A program made the translations under genes and the position numbers. Below are positions 51,515-60,424 of a DNA stretch of 64,000 nucleotides, piece by piece. The notes under the pieces are model-generated. The model was not told the origin of the DNA, made no database searches, and saw only the letters and a program-made list of their open reading frames with translations. The stretch comes from JAVBUY01 sp031552735. GTDB taxonomy: Bacteria; Bacillota; Clostridia; Christensenellales; Aristaeellaceae. The stretch is from the NCBI GenBank assembly GCA_031552735.1, contig JAVBMF010000019.1:29047-93046 (forward strand), read 5' to 3'. Each line of letters starts with the position of its first letter. Positions within the stretch are counted from its first letter, which is position 1.

Positions 51515-51760
51515 ATGACGCACAAAAAAAGAACCCCCGCCACCAGCTTTTTCCGCTCGGTGTGGGGGCTGCGTATCCTGCTGATCGCATCGCTGCTGGC
51601 GACCGGCATCATGGCGTTGACGCGCTCAAACCGCGTATATTGGATGGTGCTGGTGTCGTTGCTGGTCATCCTGCTCAACGCGGTTAATTCTGTACGCGTT
51701 CGATCACTGTTCAGCAAAAAGCAAATCAAAGGCGCCGGGCACATCCGCGGCAAAGAGTAA
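51515..51760 (+). CDS. Small membrane protein, 81 residues
   Basis: Two membrane helices (SFFRSVWGLRILLIASLLATGIMAL and VYWMVLVSLLVILLNAVNSV) separated by a short SNR turn, with basic ends (HKKRTPA, FSKKQIKGAGHIRGKE), which suggests both termini face the cytoplasm. AAGGAGG precedes the ATG. It follows the PHP gene by 34 bp. No family recognised. Confidence 0.75.
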   Translation: MTHKKRTPATSFFRSVWGLRILLIASLLATGIMALTRSNRVYWMVLVSLLVILLNAVNSVRVRSLFSKKQIKGAGHIRGKE

Positions 51761-51763
51761 CCG

Positions 51764-53692
51764 CTATTGCCGCATGGACTCCGGTACCTCGTAGATTACG
51801 TAGTCGTTGTCCTGAAAGACTGGCGTGAATAATGCGTCAAACGGCGCGGGCATCTGCTGGAACTCGGCGCGCTCGTAGTCACTGAGCAGGATATAGCGCA
51901 CGCCGTAGGTTTGCAGCACATCCAAATTATTTGCCGGGTCCTGATAGAATCGTTTGCAGTCGGCGGCGTTTTGCCGGTAGTCTAGGCCATGGAAGAACAA
52001 ATACAGATCGGTGCCACAGACAATTTTGCGCCCCGCCAATGCCGCCACTGGGTTCACATGCTGCTGCCCGGTCATGAACACCGCGTCTCGCGGTGTATTT
52101 TTGTCCACAAATTCAGCGCAGGCAACGGCATCATCGCTAAACAACTCATAATCGCTGACTGCCTCACGCGCGATGCTCAGCCCGCCGGACAGCAGCGAAA
52201 ACGCCAGGAAAACGGCAGCCAGGATATATCGGCCGCGCAGCCCGGACAGCTTGTGCCACAGGGTGCCCGCATAATCGGCGATCAGCAGCACCGCGAGCAT
52301 GTACCACACATAAAATAGCTTGTTGTTGTCGTATTCGTTTTGCTGGAACAGCACGATCTCCGCGACAAAGAAGATACACAGCGAGCCAATGGCCAGCAGC
52401 CAGCGCTTGCGGTCGGCGTCGAGAAGCGCGCACAGCAGCAGCAGGAACGCAGGCCCGACATTCTTCACCCAGAACCAGAAATAATCGTCGATCATGCCGC
52501 GATTGCCGCTGTTGTTGACCCAATTGAATTGTATGCGCATGACGCCGCCGTTGAGTGTCTGCGCAAAAGCATAATCGATCAACTGTGGCAGCGCCATAGC
52601 CATCGTCATCGCAAAATAGATGCCCGCGCCAACCAAACGCTTGATACGGTCGTCTCGGCTTTGCTTTTGCAGCACGGCGTACAGCACCCAGCCCGCACTG
52701 CACAAACCGAGCGCGAGGAAAGAGTGCGTGTGCAGCAGCGGCAGAGCACCCGCAAAAAACGCGGTCAGCACAAACAGGCGCGTGCGGTTCTCCTTGAGCG
52801 CACAGTAGAGCAGGTACAGCGCCGGAATGAGCAGCGTCCAGCCACCCAGTAACGTGCGTTGCGGCAGCATCATATCGGCGATCACATTGCTCCAGCGCAG
52901 ATTCAAGTCTGGTTGGTTGGCTGGCGTCTTGTAGAACCCGGAAAAGATCTCCGCGATGCGCGACGGATCACGGTAGGCCAGATCAAAATCATAGAGGAAG
53001 CCCAGACCGCCGTTGATGAAAAACAGCAGCATGGCCAGCGCAATCACATTGCGGCGGCGCCCAACCACCTCGCGCGCAAACAGAAGATAGCCGGTGTATA
53101 CCAACGCCATCATCAGCGTGCCGGGGAGGATAATTGCCTCGCGCAGTGGCAAGCCAAACAGCAGCAGCGATGTGCTCAGCGAATCGGCCAGGAAAGGATA
53201 ACTGAGCCGTGCGCCGGGCAGGATCGAGTAATCCGGCGGGAAGGCCGCATCGCGCAGGCTGGTGGCGATGCCCAGATGCAGATTCAGATCGCCATAGGTT
53301 GCCTGCCCGACATGCAGGCTGCCATCAGCGGCGGGGCGCAGCACATGCGTGTATTGCAGGTAAGCGCTGAGCAATGACAGCGGCAACACAATGCACACCC
53401 ACAACCCCAGCAGCATCTTGTCGCCATCACTGAAAGCGTGCACAGGGGTGCTGCGGTCGCGTGTAAAGATGGCGATCAGTGTAATCAGCGTCAGCGCACC
53501 CATCGCGTAGTAGTGTGCCTGCACGGAAAAGCGCAGCACAAACGCGAACAGCGCAGGCAACCACATCAGCAGCAACAATCCTGCGCAACAGCCAAGCCAC
53601 AGGCGCACCCATGCGCTTTTGCCAGGCAGCTGGCAGCGCATGATGATGCAGCCGCACGCAAGATACAGGGCCAGCATCCCGACGGCCAGCAT
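51764..53692 (-). CDS. Large polytopic membrane protein, possible GT-C glycosyltransferase
   Basis: 642 residues with about 12-14 membrane helices from the N-terminus (MLALYLACGCIIM) to near residue 520, then a soluble C-terminal domain of ~120 residues (DAVACAEFVDKNTPRDAVFMTGQQH...YGVRYILLSDYERAEF). The acidic DLNLHLGIATSLRD loop early in the protein, and this layout, recall GT-C enzymes that use polyprenyl-linked sugars and place the catalytic Asp in the first outer loop. I do not recognise the exact family. AAGGGGGGA lies before the ATG. It is head-to-tail after three M42 genes. Confidence 0.75.
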   Translation of the reverse strand: MLAVGMLALYLACGCIIMRCQLPGKSAWVRLWLGCCAGLLLLMWLPALFAFVLRFSVQAHYYAMGALTLITLIAIFTRDRSTPVHAFSDGDKMLLGLWVCIVLPLSLLSAYLQYTHVLRPAADGSLHVGQATYGDLNLHLGIATSLRDAAFPPDYSILPGARLSYPFLADSLSTSLLLFGLPLREAIILPGTLMMALVYTGYLLFAREVVGRRRNVIALAMLLFFINGGLGFLYDFDLAYRDPSRIAEIFSGFYKTPANQPDLNLRWSNVIADMMLPQRTLLGGWTLLIPALYLLYCALKENRTRLFVLTAFFAGALPLLHTHSFLALGLCSAGWVLYAVLQKQSRDDRIKRLVGAGIYFAMTMAMALPQLIDYAFAQTLNGGVMRIQFNWVNNSGNRGMIDDYFWFWVKNVGPAFLLLLCALLDADRKRWLLAIGSLCIFFVAEIVLFQQNEYDNNKLFYVWYMLAVLLIADYAGTLWHKLSGLRGRYILAAVFLAFSLLSGGLSIAREAVSDYELFSDDAVACAEFVDKNTPRDAVFMTGQQHVNPVAALAGRKIVCGTDLYLFFHGLDYRQNAADCKRFYQDPANNLDVLQTYGVRYILLSDYERAEFQQMPAPFDALFTPVFQDNDYVIYEVPESMRQ

Positions 53693-53710
53693 GGGATCCC
53701 CCCTTTTTTA

Positions 53711-54715
53711 TCAGAAAGTACGGTTGACAAACGCCAGCAACAACTTGGCCGCGTTGTCCAGATCGGTCAGGTCGATGGTTTCAGCGGCGGAATGAATGTA
53801 GCGTGTCGGGATAGACACCGCGCCGGTCGGCACGCCCGCGCGAGAGACTTGGATCGCGCCCGCATCGGTGCCGCCAGCGGTCAACACCTCCATTTGATAT
53901 GGAATGCTATTCTCCTGCGCGGCAGCGACCAGCGCATCGCGAATGACAGGCGAGCAGATCACCGAACGATCCATCACTTTGATGGCCGGGCCGTTGCCCA
54001 GCGCCACCGCCATTTTGTTTTTTACATTCGGCGTGTCCCCGGTGGCGGTCACATCCAGTGCGATGCCGATATCGGGATCCACGCTGTAGGCGGCGACGCG
54101 CGCACCGCGCAAACCGACTTCTTCCTGCGAAGAGAACACGCAGATAATCTCATGTTCTGTATTGCTAGCGTGCATGAGCAGCCACGCAGCCAGCGCACAT
54201 CCTGCCCGGTCGTCCATTGCCGGTGCGGAAAGGCGATTGTTTTCCAACTCGGCAACTTGTGGGGCGTACACCGCGACTTCGCCGATGGCGACCCTGTTGA
54301 GCGCCTCTTCGCGCGTTTTCGCGCCAATATCAATGTACAGGTGCTGCATCTCCGGCGAAGATTCCTTCTCATCGGCGCTGACCACGCCGCGCACGCCATT
54401 GGCGAATACCACGTGCTGACCAAGCGACACACGCACATAAATGCCGCCGACCGCGCACACGCGCACAAAGCCATCCTTTTCCGCATCAATGACCACAAAG
54501 CCGATGTGATCCATGTGCGCACTGAAGAGGATGCGCTTGCCATTCGGCTTGCCCTTCTTGACAGCAATCAGATTGCCCATGCTGTCGGAGGAAAACGAAT
54601 CGACGTGTGATTGCAGCAGTGCTTTGAGGTGGTCGGCCACCGCTTGCTCCCGGCCTGTCGCGCCGTGCACCGAAAGCAGCGGCAGCAGAATCTCTCGAAC
54701 GGATGTCTGTTTCAT
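53711..54715 (-). CDS. M42 family metallo-aminopeptidase, cluster copy 1
   Basis: 334 residues with all active-site elements: FSAHMDHIGFV, MDDRAGC, SSQEEVGLRGAR, ALDVTATGD and RYIHSAAE. GGAG is 8 nt before the ATG at 54715; the open frame begins at a GTG three codons earlier. It is the last of three consecutive M42 genes on the minus strand, 15 bp after the previous one. Such enzymes form dodecameric tetrahedral particles in the cytoplasm; specificity among Glu-, Leu- or Lys-type cannot be read from sequence alone. Confidence 0.92.
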   Translation of the reverse strand: MKQTSVREILLPLLSVHGATGREQAVADHLKALLQSHVDSFSSDSMGNLIAVKKGKPNGKRILFSAHMDHIGFVVIDAEKDGFVRVCAVGGIYVRVSLGQHVVFANGVRGVVSADEKESSPEMQHLYIDIGAKTREEALNRVAIGEVAVYAPQVAELENNRLSAPAMDDRAGCALAAWLLMHASNTEHEIICVFSSQEEVGLRGARVAAYSVDPDIGIALDVTATGDTPNVKNKMAVALGNGPAIKVMDRSVICSPVIRDALVAAAQENSIPYQMEVLTAGGTDAGAIQVSRAGVPTGAVSIPTRYIHSAAETIDLTDLDNAAKLLLAFVNRTF

Positions 54716-54730
54716 GGGAAACACTCCTTT

Positions 54731-55765
54731 TTATTCAATAATCGGATTTTTTGCGGCGAAAGCGTCCAGACACGCCAGCAACAAGTTTTGTTGCGCGGCG
54801 ACATCGCCCAGATGTGCTACCGACGACGGCGAATGGATGTAGCGGCAGGGAACGGCCAGCACTGCGCAGGGAATACCGCCGCGCGCCTGATGGATAGCGC
54901 CCGCGTCCGTACCCCCGGCAACAAATTGCTTTAACTGCCACGGAATATTGTGCTCTGTGCCAACTTTTTGAATGGCGGCAAGCAGGCCCTTGTGCACGAT
55001 GGTGGTGCGATCCATAAACGACAGCGCGACGCCGTCGCCCTGCCGCGTTACTTGCAGGTGATGATCCACACCACCCAGATCGTTGCAGGTGGTTCCCTCC
55101 AGCACCAGCGCCAGATCGGGATTTACCCGATGCGCAGCAATTTGCGCGCCGCGCAGCCCGACCTCCTCCTGCACGGTAAACGCGCAGGTCAGTTTGCCCG
55201 GATACTTGCTTTCCTTCAGCGCGCGGAGCAGCGCCAGACAACCAAGCCGGTCGTCCAGCGCCTTCGCTTTTACCCGCTGGTCGCCAAATTCCACATACGC
55301 GCTGTCAAACGCGATAAAGGTACCGGCTGGACACAGCTTCTCCGCATCACTCTTGGAACTCGCGCCAATATCGACATACAGATGTTCAAAGCCGAGCACG
55401 CGGTCAAAGTCGCTCTCGCTCTGCAAGTGAATCGCCTTCGCGCCGATGACGCCGGGCACGTTGTTTTCACCCGCCAGCACGCGCTTGGACACCACGACGC
55501 GCGGATCGACGCCGCCGACCGGCGCGATGCGCAGCATGCCTTCTTCGGTGATTGAAAGAACCATGAAGCCGACTTCATCCATGTGCGCGGCTAGCATGAT
55601 GTGCGGCGCTTTTGCATCGGTGCCGTTGCGCACAGCGAACAGATTGCCCATCGTATCGACCGACACCTCATCGCACAGCGGCGTCACTTGTTCCATCAGC
55701 GCCGCACGCACCGCATGCTCATTGCCGGATACGCCGTTTAACTGCGTCAGGTCTTTTAGAAGCAT
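54731..55765 (-). CDS. M42 family metallo-aminopeptidase, cluster copy 2
   Basis: 344 residues: LAAHMDEVGFMV, ALDDRLGC, TVQEEVGLRGAQ, LVLEGTTCND and RYIHSPSS. The fourth motif begins with Glu (LEGTTCND) where copy 1 has Asp, a known variation among paralogues. MLLKDLTQLNGVSGNEH is the usual start. The beginning overlaps the end of copy 3 by 10 bp, so the three are co-transcribed and coupled. Confidence 0.92.
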   Translation of the reverse strand: MLLKDLTQLNGVSGNEHAVRAALMEQVTPLCDEVSVDTMGNLFAVRNGTDAKAPHIMLAAHMDEVGFMVLSITEEGMLRIAPVGGVDPRVVVSKRVLAGENNVPGVIGAKAIHLQSESDFDRVLGFEHLYVDIGASSKSDAEKLCPAGTFIAFDSAYVEFGDQRVKAKALDDRLGCLALLRALKESKYPGKLTCAFTVQEEVGLRGAQIAAHRVNPDLALVLEGTTCNDLGGVDHHLQVTRQGDGVALSFMDRTTIVHKGLLAAIQKVGTEHNIPWQLKQFVAGGTDAGAIHQARGGIPCAVLAVPCRYIHSPSSVAHLGDVAAQQNLLLACLDAFAAKNPIIE

Positions 55766-56796
55766 AGCGCATCCCTCCAGTTCTCATCCAGCGACGAAAG
55801 ATAGGCGGTCAGCAGGCGAGCGGCCTCGCGCAGTGTTTCCAGCGAGCAGGTTTCCACGGTGGTGTGCATGTACTTGACCGGCACGCTCATGAGCGCGGTC
55901 GGCACACCTGTGCGCGATACCTGCACGACTTCCGCATCGGTCCATGTGCTGTGCGGACAGAACTCCACCTGCGTTTCCACGCGCTGTTGTTTTGCGGTCG
56001 CGAGGATTTGGTCGGTCAGTTTGGGGTGCAGATTGGGGCCTTTGGCCAACACAACCTTGTCCAGCGGAAAGACTTCGTCGGGTTTGCACTCCGGCATGGC
56101 GCCATGCGTCACGTCCAGTACAATGCCGATGTCCGGCTCGATCGCATAGCAACTGGTCAGCGCGCCCCGGCTGCCTACTTCCTCCTGGGTCGCGCAGACG
56201 AAATAAATGTCAGCCTTGTGCGGAATCTTTTGCAACTGTTGTGCCGCCAGCCACAGAATGGCTACGCACGCGCGGTCATCCATGGTCTTGGACGCGATGC
56301 GCTCGTTGGCCAGCGACTGCACCGGGCCGATCAATTGCACGCGGTCGCCAATGCGCACACGGCGTTTCACTTCTTCAACAGGCAGGCCGACATCAACGAA
56401 CAGGTCTTCTTTTTTATAGTTCTTTTTGCGGTCGGCATCGGTCAGTAGATGCGGCGGCTTTGCGCCAACGACGCCGAGCAGCGGGCCATCGCACAGCACG
56501 CGCACCTCGCTGGCGGGCAGAATGCGCGGATCGACGCCGCCAACACTGGCGATGCGCAGACAGCCGTCGTCCTCGATGCCGTAGACGCACTGGCCAATTT
56601 CATCCATGTGCGCGGTGATATACACTTTGGGTCCGCCGCTGCCGGGCGAATGCGCGATGGTGTTTTGCATCGCGTCAATACTTGCCTCCGTGCAAAATGG
56701 CGCGAATGCGTCGCGCAGATATTGCGCGACCGGCAGCTCGTTGCCCGACAGACCAGGCTGTTCTACCACTTCGCGCAGAAAGGTGATCAGGTCCAA
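55756..56796 (-). CDS. M42 family metallo-aminopeptidase, cluster copy 3
   Basis: 346 residues: ITAHMDEIGQCV, TMDDRACV, ATQEEVGSRGAL, VLDVTHG and KYMHTTVE. LREVVEQPGLSGNE is the start region. The TTG at 56796 is proposed as start since AGGAGG is 8 nt before it; an ATG at 56844 has no ribosome site and sits next to a -10 (TATACT, minus strand, plus 56847-56852). It is the first gene of the cluster. Three different paralogues in a row suggest three specificities in peptide scavenging or co-assembly. Confidence 0.92.
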   Translation of the reverse strand: MDLITFLREVVEQPGLSGNELPVAQYLRDAFAPFCTEASIDAMQNTIAHSPGSGGPKVYITAHMDEIGQCVYGIEDDGCLRIASVGGVDPRILPASEVRVLCDGPLLGVVGAKPPHLLTDADRKKNYKKEDLFVDVGLPVEEVKRRVRIGDRVQLIGPVQSLANERIASKTMDDRACVAILWLAAQQLQKIPHKADIYFVCATQEEVGSRGALTSCYAIEPDIGIVLDVTHGAMPECKPDEVFPLDKVVLAKGPNLHPKLTDQILATAKQQRVETQVEFCPHSTWTDAEVVQVSRTGVPTALMSVPVKYMHTTVETCSLETLREAARLLTAYLSSLDENWRDALCF

Positions 56797-56885
56797 GGAA
56801 TCCCCCTCCTCTGTCTCCCGCAAACGCGGCGGGAGTTCTTTCATTAGTATAGCACAAGCACAAGCGTATAGTACAAGCGTGTGTT

Positions 56886-57878
56886 TTAGGCTGCGGAATT
56901 GGGCGAAGCCGGATGCAAGCGTCCGTCAACCCACACCACGATGCCGTAGGCAAGCCCTTTGACCAACGTCAGCGCCGAAATAATCAGCGGCAGCGTCATC
57001 GCCTCCGATGTGCCAATGCCAAACCAGCTTAGCAGATATACCATCGCGCTCTCGCGCACACCCATGCCCATGACCGATAATGGAAGAATCATCGCCAACA
57101 GGATGATGCTGTTGATCCACAGGTAGTTCATCCATGGCACCGCAAACCCCAGCCGCCAGGATAGAAGAATAGAGGTGGCGATGCAGCAGCCTTCGCCCAG
57201 AAAACCGCTGAGCAGGTGCGCGATCAGGCGGCGCGGATGACCGCGCAGCGCAACGCAGGAGTCGGACAGCACCTGAAGCTGTCGGTAAACAGGCGCGCCC
57301 CAACGAAATCGGGATAACGGCTGCGCAACACGCAGCGCCCAAGTACGCACTGCGGGGATGAATAGTAACCCGGGCACAAGCAGCGGCCAGATCAGCGTCC
57401 ATACGGACAGCAGCACCAGCAGCACAGGGATACGCACGGTGGCAAACAACAGCCCAATCACGCAATACACCTGCGCGGGGATCATGTGTGTCTGCTTGTC
57501 CATGATAAACATCGAGGTGCCTTCCTGCGTGCCGGCCAGTTGGCACAGACCGACCAAGCGGGCTGCCTCGCCAGTCATGTTTCCGCCGGGCAGCAGTGAA
57601 AAGAAACGCATCGACAAAAACGTGCGCAGCGTCGGCCATAACGGCAAATCATAACGCAGCAAGTAGCACTTGAACGCCAGAAAAAAATCATTGCCAAGCA
57701 ACAGCACAAAAGCCAGCGCGATTACCCAGAACTGCATGGGTGCGAGCGCACCGAGAAATTGCGACCATTGAACGCGGGAAACGACGAACCATAGCAGCCC
57801 CGCGCTGACCACCACAGAAAGCGTCGGGCGCAAAAAGCGCCAGACGCGGGCAAGAAAAGATTCCCCAGTGTGCTGCAC
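56886..57878 (-). CDS. Lysylphosphatidylglycerol synthase-TM-like membrane protein
   Basis: About 330 residues and eight membrane helices of the LPG_synthase_TM (UPF0104) type: PTLSVVVSAGLLWFVVSRVQW, LLRYDLPLWPTLRTFLSMRFFSLLPGGNMTGEAARL and the C-terminal MILPLSVMGMGVRESAMVY. Members without the C-terminal synthase domain are thought to flip lipids or sugars; no synthase domain is present here. Start uncertain: GTG at 57878 follows GAGAGGAAG; TTG at 57926 is the far alternative. Confidence 0.82.
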   Translation of the reverse strand: MQHTGESFLARVWRFLRPTLSVVVSAGLLWFVVSRVQWSQFLGALAPMQFWVIALAFVLLLGNDFFLAFKCYLLRYDLPLWPTLRTFLSMRFFSLLPGGNMTGEAARLVGLCQLAGTQEGTSMFIMDKQTHMIPAQVYCVIGLLFATVRIPVLLVLLSVWTLIWPLLVPGLLFIPAVRTWALRVAQPLSRFRWGAPVYRQLQVLSDSCVALRGHPRRLIAHLLSGFLGEGCCIATSILLSWRLGFAVPWMNYLWINSIILLAMILPLSVMGMGVRESAMVYLLSWFGIGTSEAMTLPLIISALTLVKGLAYGIVVWVDGRLHPASPNSAA

Positions 57879-57978
57879 GCAGAAACACTTCCTCTCGCGT
57901 GGGATGCACGAGGCATACTCGCGCAATCACTTCTGCGAAAAGGCAGCGTTTTCCTGCAAAAAGATGCTTTTTCGGGGA

Positions 57979-58824
57979 TTATGAAAGCCGCATGATGAGC
58001 ACCAGCAAATTAGAGCCGGTGTCGCTGCAAGGCGTGGAGACTAGGCGCTGATCGCCAGTGTTGCGCAGGGTCAGAATAGCGGGCATTGGCAGTGACTGTG
58101 CATCAAGCAGCATAGCACCGTGCAGCGCACCCAGTGCGTGATTGCAGCACCACTCGGCGCACAACAACGCGCGGCCACTGACATACAATCCCACCTTTGC
58201 CGGGGCCTCATCGACCGACAACTGCACATCAATGCGATACACGCCGGGCTCGGTCAGCGCGATGGCATGCGGATGCAGCAGCGAAATACCTGCATCTGCG
58301 CGAAGCAGCGTGGGACAAAAAGGGACGCATTCGCCTGGGTGGACGATAAAACGCAGAGAGTTTTGAAACAGCGCGCTCGGCAGTGTTGCGACACCCGCTT
58401 CGCCCGGCTCGCCCTTTTCGCCTCTTGGTCCGGTCGCACCGGTTTCGCCGCGCGGGCCTTGGGTACCGGCGGGGCCTTGCGGGCCAGGTGCGCCTGACTC
58501 ACCTTTTTCCCCGCGATCGCCACGCGCGCCTTTCTCCCCTGGGTCACCCTTCTGTCCTGGCTGCATGTTCCATGCCTGTGTCATGGGCATCGCGGCCATG
58601 GTGGGGGTGATCGCGCGTACCGGCTGCACGGGCGCATCAACGCGTATGTAGCGCACGTCCTGGTCGGAGGGCAGAGAGATGGGCGCATCCACGCGCACAA
58701 AGCCGGTGCCGCTGGAGGCAACTGCTGCGCCGCTGTGAAGAACCTGCTGCCCCGTGGAAGAAAACGCGTGGTAGAACATGCGCGAAGAGGTCTGTGAAGC
58801 AGAGATTTGGCGTGTCGGTGTCAT
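57979..58824 (-). CDS. Collagen-like protein with charged Gly-X-Y stalk
   Basis: 281 residues. Residues 1-88 are a non-repetitive head with an internal repeat (VRVDAPI, IRVDAPV); 90-144 are 18 Gly-X-Y triplets rich in Lys, Asp, Glu and Arg (EKG, DRG); 150-281 form a C-terminal beta domain of BclA/C1q type (VYRIDVQLSV, LTLRNTGDQRL). No signal peptide or anchor is visible, so a spore surface (exosporium) location is more plausible than secretion. GAAAGGA precedes the ATG. A CATANNNTA (minus strand, plus 58902-58910) resembles a late-sporulation SigK -10; that is weak. Confidence 0.85.
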   Translation of the reverse strand: MTPTRQISASQTSSRMFYHAFSSTGQQVLHSGAAVASSGTGFVRVDAPISLPSDQDVRYIRVDAPVQPVRAITPTMAAMPMTQAWNMQPGQKGDPGEKGARGDRGEKGESGAPGPQGPAGTQGPRGETGATGPRGEKGEPGEAGVATLPSALFQNSLRFIVHPGECVPFCPTLLRADAGISLLHPHAIALTEPGVYRIDVQLSVDEAPAKVGLYVSGRALLCAEWCCNHALGALHGAMLLDAQSLPMPAILTLRNTGDQRLVSTPCSDTGSNLLVLIMRLS

Positions 58825-58939
58825 ATAGGACAGTCCTTTCTATATAAAAGCGCAACAATCACAAGCGCGTGCAATTAAGCGATGGAAAGCCCATCCAAAA
58901 TTAGCGTATGTGTGCGACGCCGGGAGTGTTCGAGGAAAA

Positions 58940-58968
58940 ACCGGATGGCACATGCACAGATATCCGGT
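58940..58968. promoter_or_regulatory. Inverted repeat between divergent collagen-like genes
   Basis: ACCGGAT (58940-58946) and ATCCGGT (58962-58968), perfect 7-bp arms spaced 15 bp, in the shared upstream region. Possible operator; no regulator is known. Confidence 0.35.
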
Positions 58969-59032
58969 GGATACATAGGTTGGTAGTGGCTGCCCATGTG
59001 GTACGCCAATACAACAGAAGGAGAATCAACGT

Positions 59033-60274
59033 ATGTTTGATAGAGAATACCTGACGCCTTCGGAAGAATTTGACGACGAGCGCGACGGAGAGTGCGGCTG
59101 TGGTCGCGAGAACCGTCATGGCTGCGGCTGTGGCTGTCAGTTCTGCGTCAAGTGCCCGCGCGGGCCGCGTGGACCGCAGGGACCGGAAGGCCCGCAGGGC
59201 CCGGCTGGTCCGCAAGGCCCGATCGGCCCGGTAGGCCCGATGGGCCCCGCTGGCCCCCAGGGTGAAACCGGCGCAACCGGTGCCACCGGTCCGCAGGGGC
59301 CGATTGGCCCGATGGGCCCCGCTGGCCCGCAGGGTGAGACCGGCGCGACCGGCCCGCAAGGCCCGATCGGTCCGGTAGGCCCAATGGGCCCCGCTGGCCC
59401 GCAGGGTGAAACCGGCGCAACCGGCGCCACCGGTGCCACCGGCGCGACCGGCCCGATGGGCCCCGCTGGCCCGCAGGGTGAAACCGGCGCAACCGGCGCC
59501 ACCGGTGCGACTGGCGCCACCGGCCCGATGGGCCCCGCTGGCCCGCAGGGTGAAACCGGCGCGACTGGCGCAACCGGCCCGCAAGGCCCGATCGGCCCGG
59601 TGGGTCCGCAGGGGGCGACCGGTGCAACCGGCCCGGCAGGTCCGATGGGCCCGCAGGGCGACACCGGCGCAACCGGCCCGGCAGGCCCGATGGGCCCGCA
59701 AGGCCCGGCTGGCCCCCAGGGCGAAACCGGCGCAACCGGCCCGGCAGGTCCGATGGGCCCGCAGGGCGACACCGGCGCAACCGGTGCGACCGGCCCGATG
59801 GGGCCGCAGGGCGCGACTGGCCCGCAAGGCCCGATCGGTCCGCAGGGCCCTGCTGGCGAAACCGAGGGCTTCGTCTATCTATGGCACACTGGCGAGGGAG
59901 AAATCAACGCGTCGGCCCCGGTAAGCTTTGATTCCGGGTTCCTGCCCGCGGTTCCGACCAGCGGCATCCAGGTGCTCAACAGCACCACCGTTCGTCTGAC
60001 CGAAGCAGGCACGTACGAGGCACTGTTCCACATCATGCCGATCCAGGAGGCCCGCCGTGTCACGCTGATGATGAACGGCGTCATGGTGCCCGCCGCGCGC
60101 TTCGCAAATCGCGTGTCGTCCACGGTGATTGATGGCAAGATGATCTTCGAGGTGACGGCGGCCAATCTGCCCGCCGATATCCAGCTGGTCAACTTCCCCA
60201 ATGGACCGATCACCTATGACGCGACCACGACGTTCGATGTGACCGCGATGCTGTCCATCAAGAAGCTGAACTAA
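59033..60274 (+). CDS. BclA-like collagen protein with Cys-rich head
   Basis: 413 residues. Residues 1-41: acidic start then Cys-rich GECGCGREN, HGCGCGCQFCVKC; 42-275: about 78 uninterrupted Gly-X-Y triplets dominated by GPQ, GPM, GPI and GAT; 280-413: a C-terminal globular domain (SFDSGFLPAVPTSGIQVL, VRLTEAGTYEALFHIM, NGVMVPAARFANR) of the BclA trimer type. Thr in GAT triplets is a common glycosylation site in exosporium collagens. No signal peptide is seen. AAGGAG is 10 nt before the ATG. The Cys-rich head can cross-link trimers to a base layer. Confidence 0.9.
   Translation: MFDREYLTPSEEFDDERDGECGCGRENRHGCGCGCQFCVKCPRGPRGPQGPEGPQGPAGPQGPIGPVGPMGPAGPQGETGATGATGPQGPIGPMGPAGPQGETGATGPQGPIGPVGPMGPAGPQGETGATGATGATGATGPMGPAGPQGETGATGATGATGATGPMGPAGPQGETGATGATGPQGPIGPVGPQGATGATGPAGPMGPQGDTGATGPAGPMGPQGPAGPQGETGATGPAGPMGPQGDTGATGATGPMGPQGATGPQGPIGPQGPAGETEGFVYLWHTGEGEINASAPVSFDSGFLPAVPTSGIQVLNSTTVRLTEAGTYEALFHIMPIQEARRVTLMMNGVMVPAARFANRVSSTVIDGKMIFEVTAANLPADIQLVNFPNGPITYDATTTFDVTAMLSIKKLN
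59156..59858 (+). repeat. In-frame Gly-X-Y tandem repeat
   Basis: About 700 bp of 9-bp-multiple repeats with longer identical blocks coding GPMGPAGPQGETGATGAT. Such repeats shrink and grow by slippage, so its length is likely to vary between strains and may be assembled wrongly. Confidence 0.9.
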
Positions 60275-60313
60275 GCGGCACGCACCAAAGAAAACAGAAG
60301 CACGATGGCGCAG

Positions 60314-60345
60314 AGCCCGCTGGAAAAGTCCAGTGGGCTTTAGCT
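60314..60345 (+). terminator. Hairpin after the BclA-like gene
   Basis: AGCCCGCTGGA with TCCAGTGGGCT, one mismatch, but only a short T-run follows. Probable terminator. Confidence 0.55.
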
Positions 60346-60362
60346 ATTGCTGCCGCGTCGGC

Positions 60363-60395
60363 AAAAAAAGGACCCGCAGGCAAAAACGCCTGCGG
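60363..60395 (-). terminator. Intrinsic terminator of the prealbumin-fold gene
   Basis: Minus strand CCGCAGGC-GTTTTT-GCCTGCGG then GTCCTTTTTTT, 30 nt after the stop. Confidence 0.88.
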
Positions 60396-60424
60396 ATCGA
60401 GAAGAGGAAGGAGGGGAGGAGGCA

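Noticed and set aside
58901..59827. Long minus-strand open frames of about 200-308 codons opposite the BclA-like gene
   Set aside because: They arise because GGC/GCC-rich triplet repeats have no stops in any frame; no ribosome site and a repetitive low-complexity product.
59156..59858. Regular repeats considered as a CRISPR array
   Set aside because: Repeats are in frame, multiples of 9 bp without unique spacers, and code Gly-X-Y triplets.
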